Source: Icerya purchasi
Taxonomy: Eukaryota > Arthropoda > Insecta > Hemiptera > Monophlebidae
DNA: 64,000 bases
Direction of reading: 5' to 3'
Assembly (NCBI GenBank): GCA_039619475.1
Contig: CM077115.1
Location: 554,302,826-554,366,825, forward strand
Part shown: positions 57,001 to 64,000 of the stretch, piece by piece
How positions within the stretch are numbered: the stretch's first letter is position 1
Layout of the letters: every line of letters starts with the position of its first letter
The notes under the pieces: model-generated
The model's input: the letters and a program-made list of their open reading frames with translations, nothing else
The model's database searches: none
What the model was told of the DNA's origin: nothing
Position numbers and translations under genes: made by a program

Positions 57001-58230
57001 TTTTTTTCATTGTTTTGTGGGGGAACCGCGGCAATTCACAGTTCGGCAGTTTTATAACAATATACATACACATACACTAGGGGGCTAAGCCCCCGCTTAC
57101 TTGTTCAGCCGTCTCAGCGGACTCCCATCGTTTCAATCGCGCTCACGTAGCATCGCTACTTAGTAAGCAATTAAAAATACTATTCGAGTGTTCATATTTT
57201 AATTATTCTTGGCCATTTGATTACTATCGAATGTGTCAGAATTTCCATATTACAAAATAAAATCTGAATAAACCGGCAAGAAAAAAAAAGAAAAATAAGA
57301 TCTCAAGAAACTCGACTTATGAGAAAGATATGTGTTTAAAAATGTACCGTTATTAGTTTAAAAATTTGAAAATTATTTCAATATTAACGAAATAACCAGA
57401 AATAACCAGAAATAACGTTACTTAGCAAAGTTCACAAGGGACCGCGAACGGTGGAGGGTTCGGAGCGAATAGGAGAAAGCAATATCTTCTAGCATATATG
57501 TATATATGCGAATATTTTACAAAGATAATTTTTGATCGAGTGTGATTTATGACATGCCTATTTGAAAGAAAAAGAAGTTATAGAATTATAAGAATAAGTT
57601 CACTATTCTTATGACATATATTAAAATAAATTACAAAATGTCATAAACTGGATCACATTTATAATCAGATAAAAAAAAAACATGATTCTTAAGTACTGCG
57701 GTAATTACATTAAAATTAAAAAATGATTAATACTGAAGGCAAAAATATACACGCAAACGAAGAATCATTTCTAAAATGACAAACTGGCATAGTAACAGCG
57801 GCTTTTAGCGACCGTTTTTCTACCATGTAGAACTGTGACCAGATACATAAATAATCAATTATATCAAACGTCTCGCCTTAATTATCACTAATCGAACCGC
57901 TTCTCGAAGCTACGACATCCACATACATGTATTTCTCGCTATTCAAAATTAGTTTGTAAGGGTAATGGATAGTTACAGATGTAAGCCGCCACTCTACATC
58001 ACCGGCCACGTACAAAAAGACACTGACCTCCGCCTCTTTCCTGTAACAAAATGATCAATTGATCGTAATATCTGAATATTAACCGAGAAAACATTATTGT
58101 TACACTTCGGCCAACAACAGCAAAAATACAGATGATATCCATCCGAGAGGTCGACATTAAATGAAACATTTTCGAGAATTAATTTCTAATTCAGATATCA
58201 TCGCCAAATGCCATATGAACACCCCAAATC
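54000..58230. other. non-coding stretch, no gene seen
   Basis: No supported gene. A less AT-rich patch is at about 54320-54480. Three tandem 'aaataaccag' units occur at about 57388-57415. A palindrome GGGGGCTAAGCCCCC at 57080-57094 resembles the hairpins of the (TA)n-flanked repeat family but has no other matching parts. Confidence 0.45.
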
Positions 58231-58238
58231 TGTAACAG

Positions 58239-58261
58239 TATATATAAATACATATACATAC

Positions 58262-58294
<33 letters not shown>

Positions 58295-58328
58295 CACATA
58301 TATACATACATATATATACATATATATA

Positions 58329-58372
<44 letters not shown>

Positions 58373-58392
58373 CACACATATATATACATACT
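58239..58392. repeat. compound (TA)n/(CATA)n microsatellite
   Basis: About 150 bp of TA, CATA and CACATA units. Several overlapping Tyr/Ile-rich open frames on both strands are artefacts of the repeat. Confidence 0.95.
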
Positions 58393-58394
58393 GA

Positions 58395-59780
58395 TACGGA
58401 TTTGGGGGGTTCGGACGTTATTTAGATATCCGAATTATAAATTAATTCATATATATGTTCTGTAAAGTTGTAATTTATCGTAGGCAGCAACCGCGATCGG
58501 TATAAAATTACACAACTTATCAAATAAAGCTAATTTATCGTAAACAGACATAATTTTCTATTAATATCGCCGAAATGGATTTATCGTGTTTCACGTTTGC
58601 GCGGTCAATAAGTTTGTTAAAAGTTGTCCAGTAGCCCCATTCATATTAAATGACCTGCGAATACTTGCGCAGCCGCATCGACCACTACTCAATCCGATAC
58701 ACAAAAAAATCACTGAATAGAAGGTTTATTAATTAATTAATTTTTGTTCTTGTTCTTGTTTTATAAATGGCGAAAGGACAATTGTAAAATGGTTCTTTTC
58801 CCTGAAATCGTTTAAACCAGGTAAATTGTACAAGTGCTCTACTATACTTTCATTGAGGAGGCTGGGAAAAAAATTTCATTTTCACCGGAGACGCTCTGTT
58901 TGTAAGAAAAATAAAAGCGAACGTGAACCTTGACCAGCCCCGTTCGGTTTGTAGAGCGCAATTTAATTAGGAAAGGCGGTTCACCGCTAGCAATAACTGA
59001 CTGGTCGAATTTAATTAAAATTATTCGTCTTCTCGCTAATGAAGCGAAACTCGTATTTACCATCCAGCAACGAAGTAGTCTCATTTATTTTTATCATTCT
59101 CCGCATTCCAGCCGATACTATATTTTTTCTTTTTTTTTCTGTCGCTCTACAGCTTTCGATAGAAATTAAGTTCCTCCAATTAGGCCGCTATCAAAATCCT
59201 AAATTAACTTACAACTGTGAGTCGGTCTGACTTTGCAATACGCTTGTTATATCATTTCTATCGATTTTTGGGCTTTAAGTTTTTCTAATCCGCCCGATTT
59301 GCCTAGTTTATATATTCTATAAACAGGGTCAAACAGCCAAAAAAAAAAACTATATGGTTAATTTCGAAAAAAAGAAAAAAAAACCACTACACGTTTTTTT
59401 TAGAAAACTTCTTCAAAATTTAGTTCCTCATAGAGAGAGAGATGGGAGGTTGTCTGTGTTGAACTTTGGTTCTTATCAGCGTAAAATAAAATGCTACGTG
59501 TATCCTAAGATAAAAACATCGATGTTTCTCTGCCATAGCTGGAACATCTTTTCTTTTTCAGTGTGCTTAATACAACGGTAATGCCATTATCTTCATTCGA
59601 AGAAGAAATATGATCATCAGCATCGTGAACTTTATGAGGACAATATATGACGAGGAAAATGTTAGGGAGGACACTAAAGGCGCAAAAAGGTTAAAATGAG
59701 TAATGAAAGTGGCCGCAGAATGGAAAAGCAAAAGAATTAGCAGAAAAATTTAGAACGGATTGATTAAAATTAAAAAAAAT
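58395..59780. other. non-coding stretch, no gene seen
   Basis: Open frames at 58842-59230 on both strands have no recognisable domain and no conserved start. No RNA gene seen. Confidence 0.4.
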
Positions 59781-59785
59781 AAATA

Positions 59786-60200
59786 AATAAAATGCTTTTT
59801 TACAAAAAATAAATACCGACTTCAAGGTTTATTATAAAAATTTAAAAATGCACTAAAAAATAATTAATCCCGATAAAATATATATATCAGAGTGATATAA
59901 CACCTTAAGGGTGATATCGTAATTCTTATACAACATTAACTTTTTGGAGTTGGAATTAAATTCATGTTAGGAACAATTTAATCAACATTTAATGCAGTTT
60001 TTAATTATTCTTTTAATATGAATTTGATGCCAACTCCAAAAAATTAATGTTGTATAAGAATTACGATATCGCTTTAAGTTATATCACTCTGATATATATA
60101 TTTTATCGGGAGTAATTATTTTTTACATTTTAGTGCATTTTTAAATTTTTATAATAAACCTTGAAGTCGGTATTTATTTTTTGTAAAAAAGCATTTTATT
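59786..60200. mobile_element. 415-bp inverted-repeat element (MITE/foldback)
   Basis: The left arm (59786 to about 59965) and right arm (about 60016-60200) are inverted copies. The outer ~72 bp, including 'ataaataccgacttcaaggt' and its complement, match perfectly. Further in, the arms keep 'gatatcgtaattcttataca' with a few changes. The unpaired centre is about 50 bp. It has no coding capacity. It is the size and shape of a MITE or foldback element; TIR boundaries and target duplication could not be fixed. Confidence 0.8.
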
Positions 60201-60239
60201 TTTTACTTTTTAGTGCATTTTTATTCAATTAAATTAAAA

Positions 60240-60582
60240 CATTTATTTCCACGGCAAAAACACCAAAAGCTACATTTCCATGGTAATTTGGCAAATTTAT
60301 AGTATTTTAAGTCAAAAATCTAATCTGACGGTGAAAACAATCATGAATGAAAAGCATCCAAAAAGCTTCAATCTCCCGCATTATTAAGGATAACTCAAAA
60401 ACTATCGGTCAGACCTTGATCAAATTTAAATGGGACCACATGACAAACACCACCTTTCAAATAAAAGAAGAATCATCAAAATCGGTTCATCTAGAAGAAA
60501 GTTCTGTGGTAACACACATAAAAAAAAACAAAAAAAAAAAACAGTCGAATTGAATACCTCCTCCTTTTTTGAAGTCGGTTAA
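60240..60582 (+). repeat. dispersed repeat ending CTCCTTTTTTGAAGTCGGTT
   Basis: The stretch from about 60300 contains 'attattaaggataactcaaa', 'aatgggaccacatgacaaac' and 'cacctttcaaataaaagaag', and ends at 60561-60580 with CTCCTTTTTTGAAGTCGGTT. From memory this end motif is a common repeat terminus in insect genomes. TTGAAGTCGGT also occurs in both arms of the neighbouring inverted-repeat element (59814-59824 in complement, and 60161-60171), which suggests the two are related. The 68-codon frame at 60347-60553 is read through this repeat and I do not call it a gene. Confidence 0.6.
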
Positions 60583-60589
60583 AAAAGGA

Positions 60590-63110
60590 TCAATCGATAC
60601 GGAAGGAAGTAGGGCAAATGTAATCGAACTCTAATTTTTACATATGGTCAAAGGAGATTAAAATGGGCATTTTTTTTTTTTGAAAAAAAAAAAAGAAGCA
60701 AATAAAGAAGCAGCAACCCGAACTAAAAAATCGGTCGTTCAATATTATCCCCGATGGTATTGCTGGGAGTCAACAAAAAACAAAATGGTGCGAAGAAGAG
60801 TACGGATGAGTGAACGTACGAAAAATAATAAACTCGTAGAAATGAGCAGGAAAAAGGCTACATCAAAGGCATTCGTGCCGTTAGAAATACTTTAAATAAC
60901 TGTCGAAAAACGTAAAAAAAAAATTGAAAAGTGTTACAGTTATATTAGTTTATTACTGAAAATGGAGCGCAGAAAGACGAAAGACCGAAAGATTTGAAAA
61001 AAAGTCGAAAACAGAAGGGTAGCCATTGATGAGAATGGTTACATGAAAGGGGAACATAGAGTGCCGTAAAAGGTGAAGACAGAAAATGTACTCTGCCGGG
61101 ATGCAAAATTAAATTAAAAAGAAGCGGAATCGAAGGCCAAAATGAAATAAAGCTAAGATGGGAATTATTTTTTCATGTGCAAAACGACGTTTTTTTTTTT
61201 TTTTTTTTTTTTTTTGGAAATAACAAAGGTAGCAATAGATAAGAGCGATCAAGACGCTCAGCACAAAGAAACGGGAAGCCAAATAAGATCAGAGACGGTT
61301 TATTGAATTCGACAAAAATGTCGAAAAGCAACTTGAGTGTAAAACACCTCATCGTGCAGTTTAACCGCTAGACGTTGCATTTATACTGCGAAAGAGTTAA
61401 AAAAATTACTATCAGCCACCGGGCTTTAGAGAAGTAGTAAAAAATATCGTCCGGTACAAAATATCTCCGAGGGGATGATAAAGCACTTTACTTTAACAAG
61501 TTTAAAAAGAAAATAAGCGGACAAAAAAAATATTATTTTAAAAAGAGTCATTTCAACGAGATGAAAATAATAAAATCAAACAATTTCAGATTTCCTTCAC
61601 TTTATATCAAAAGCCATTTTTGGAACGTGGCATTTGTTCACGCAGAAAAATAATATTCAAAAACTGATTATTTTTCAATCATCTCCTCTGTGTTCTCACT
61701 AAAATAAATTAGAACTGTATCAGTCATCATTTTTCGCCTAGACTTAATTATTTCTCCTCGCAATAAACATAGAACCACTACTATTAGAATTTAGTTTCTG
61801 TTCCTCCGATTCTTTAAGTTACTTAAAGTAACGAACAGAAAAACAATAACGATTCTGCAGTTGGCTCTTTTGCGAGAGGAATTTAACCTTTTTCACGAAA
61901 AACTGAACGAAGGAGCATTGTAAAAAAGGAGTTACATCGCAGCGACTGATGCGAAGGAAAGTAATAGTAACAAAGGCGGTTAAAAGGAGAACGAGCAAGA
62001 AGGAAAAGGATATCAAATAACGGAAATACGGAATTCGAAGAACGAAACGGTAAAAGTAAAATACGAAGCGCGGAATTATCGATAAGGTACCACAACGTAA
62101 CTACAACAATGACCGACCGATCGACGTTGATAACCGTAGCAGCACAGATGAAAAGATAAGAATATTACGTTTATACTGAAATAATATACGCGGCACATCT
62201 AATTTATATGGATTTATTAATCGTTAACACTTTGAAAATAGAAAAAAAAAATCGGATTTTAGCACAAATTTCCTTCTACGATTATGCTGCTACAGTAGAC
62301 AATTTTGTTTCACTTTCTTGTAGAAATCAAAGAAAAAAAAAAAAAAAATTGTCAACATTCAAAAGCAGCATAGTCGACGATTTCTTGGGGACACTTTCGG
62401 CCACGAACCGACACGATGTATAATAATTAACGTAATTATCGGAAATAAAACACGACAAAGTCCCAGCAAAAATTAACACCTCCCGCTTATTAATGTTTTG
62501 CTTTTTTTACGCAGCTAATATCTACAGTTAATTTAAACTATAATTATTAACATACGTAATTTTTATTACTGTTCATATACGGGGGGGGGGGGGGTAATTC
62601 ATTTATGTAAATTATTAATACATGTAAATCAAAATTATGGAAGTTATTAATAGTACAAATATTAGTGAAAAATGTATTGTTACTTGTAAAATGAATATGC
62701 GAAGAAAATCCCCTCCCCTTGCCAAAATTCTGTGCGCGGGCCTGCCATAGATCATATACTCGCAGGATGCTCCATGCTTGCAAAAACGCAATACACGCAC
62801 CGACGTAATAATGTTGCTAAAATTATACACAATGAGATATGCAAAATTACATTCGGTAAAATAATTAATAATGAACCGTATTGTAAACCACCTGATATCG
62901 CTGAAAATGAAACGCGCAAGATATACTAGGACATGTAAATAAGAACACATAAAACGGTCGCTGAAAACCGACCTGATACATAACGTTAGTCGATAAGAAG
63001 AATAAAAATATATTAAACATTCAAAATAGATACCCTATGAAAATTAATAAATACCATGGGGAATATTAGAAATGGAGGTTAAACGACTTTGGGCTATGAA
63101 TAGTGTCAGG
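60590..63110. other. non-coding stretch, no gene seen
   Basis: Contains 26 T at about 61191-61216 and a run of 14 G at 62581-62594. The frame 60680-60895 is A-rich and begins within poly-A; not supported as a gene. Confidence 0.45.
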
Positions 63111-63117
63111 ATAATAG

Positions 63118-63471
63118 CCTATTCGTTATTTCAACAATGGCGGTCGCGTACCAATAACGTTAAGAAAAAGTGCCGTCGAATTACAAAAACTAGTAGCCGA
63201 TATCCAGAAAGCAGTCATCATAGATTCCACTCATATAAGCAGAATTTTTAAAGAAACGCAGTATAATTCTCCCTGGTTCACGTCCAAGAAGCTACAACTT
63301 AGACCTATAACAAGCGCAGAGGAGGATAAAAATAATACAAATAATAATAATAATAACAATAATAATAATAAAAATATACGTCCACGGTGGATTTGGAATA
63401 GCGATGGCATCCCTGAAGAAAATAAACGCCGGGCGTTATATTTGGCACCCCTGGTAGGGATAATAAATTAA
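63118..63471 (+). pseudogene. open frame without ATG, Asn-rich, ends in dispersed-repeat motif
   Basis: The frame is open for 117 codons between the stop at 63115-63117 and TAA at 63469-63471. It contains no ATG, so it would be a partial or broken sequence. It reads LRKSAVELQKLVADIQKAVI, IIDSTHISRIFKETQYNSPW, an Asn run of about ten residues encoded by (AAT)n, and finally RPRWIWNSDGIPEENKRRAL with LAPLVGIIN. The last part is encoded by DNA (63405-63460) similar to the 3' motif of the dispersed repeats at 31931 and 49041. It is probably the C-terminal end of a mobile-element protein; I do not recognise the family. Confidence 0.45.
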
Positions 63472-63474
63472 ATA

Positions 63475-64000
63475 AATAAAAGCCAAGCGTTATCATATTA
63501 ACGATTCAGAACAGAAATTCACGACTTTAGAGTTTTTTCGGGGTCTAAATAACGCGATTGGTCACGAGATTTTATATTATAGAAAATTCTGTTAAATAAG
63601 CAATTCTTAAATGCCGGCAAACTTCATTCGTTTTTTTTGGTGATCACACACTAGTATTCGCAGTTTATCAAGAAGGAAATAAAAATAATGCGCTCATTTA
63701 CCGCAATAAACAGCAAATTGAAAACAAGTACACAGGTGTATGTCTTTGTTCCGAGATGAAATACATTCGCGATTTATTTATATGCCAATTTTAAATAAAA
63801 CGTCAATTAGAATACACCGGTTTAATGTGTACATTATACGGATGATAAATTTAAAACGTCCTATTATTTCTATCTTATAAATTTTGAATTCGGTTCTATT
63901 TCATGTAACATGAGGATACTTCAATATAGAAAAATTCTGTGATGGCAATGAACTTTGCACGCATCTTACTGTTACCTGTTGATACTTTGATTGATTTGAA
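63475..64000. other. non-coding end of window
   Basis: AT-rich with no supported feature. Confidence 0.5.

Noticed and set aside
58157..58465. Four overlapping Tyr/Ile-rich open frames on both strands
   Set aside because: They are translations of the (TA)n/(CATA)n microsatellite.
60347..60553. 68-codon frame starting near a plausible start
   Set aside because: It lies in a dispersed repeat whose copies I recall from other insect genomes, and it ends in poly-Lys from an A tract.
1..64000. CRISPR array, operons, bacterial promoters or viral genome
   Set aside because: No spaced identical repeats, no tightly packed genes and no viral structural or replication genes are visible; the window is typical of repeat-rich animal nuclear DNA.

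Overview
This is a strongly AT-rich eukaryotic nuclear window, almost certainly from an insect or another arthropod. It carries a mariner element, a decayed piggyBac transposase, LINE 3' ends with (AAG)n tails, tRNA-derived SINEs, satellite-like tandem arrays and many (TA)n, poly-A/T and poly-G tracts. There are no operons, no ribosome-binding sites, no rRNA and no CRISPR array. I cannot name the species.

Only two loci look like intact protein-coding genes: 13407-14426 (339 aa) and 32885-33820 (311 aa). They are on the same strand, about 18.5 kb apart, with no intron needed, and they are clear paralogues. They share a nearly identical 60-residue C-terminal block, a conserved middle block, two cysteine pairs with identical spacing, and a conserved sequence about 170-210 bp upstream of each ATG. 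I do not recognise the family. It is the most interesting content of the window.

Layout: 1-2000, AT-rich with a two-copy tandem repeat; 2020-3350, decayed piggyBac transposase (minus); 4540-5847, complete-length mariner with perfect 30-bp inverted repeats and a frameshifted transposase (minus); 9194-9540, first copy of a hairpin-ended repeat flanked by (TA)n; 13195-14730, gene 1 with upstream motif and poly-A signal; 15480-16250, ~290-bp tandem array; 16350-16560 and 18901-19127, SINE fragments, the second inside another ~300-bp tandem array (18380-19420); 21722-22104 and 26371-26912, further copies of the (TA)n-flanked repeat; 28379-28489, imperfect hairpin; 29872-30580, two SINE copies in direct orientation; 31931-32600, dispersed repeat; 32705-33820, gene 2; 37320-44530, a cluster of LINE remnants, a 123-bp perfect palindrome and a second SINE family; 46490-46920, decayed lysine/glutamate-rich ORF; 49041-49760, second copy of the 31931 repeat; 49760-59780, mostly unannotatable AT-rich DNA; 59786-60580, a 415-bp inverted-repeat element and a neighbouring repeat sharing a motif; 63118-63471, an unrecognised Asn-rich reading frame without ATG that ends in the motif of the dispersed repeat.

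The two genes are embedded in repeat-rich intergenic DNA (or a very large intron of an unseen gene). The transposable elements all appear broken or non-autonomous. Nothing was computed beyond reading by eye, so boundaries of diverged repeats are approximate.
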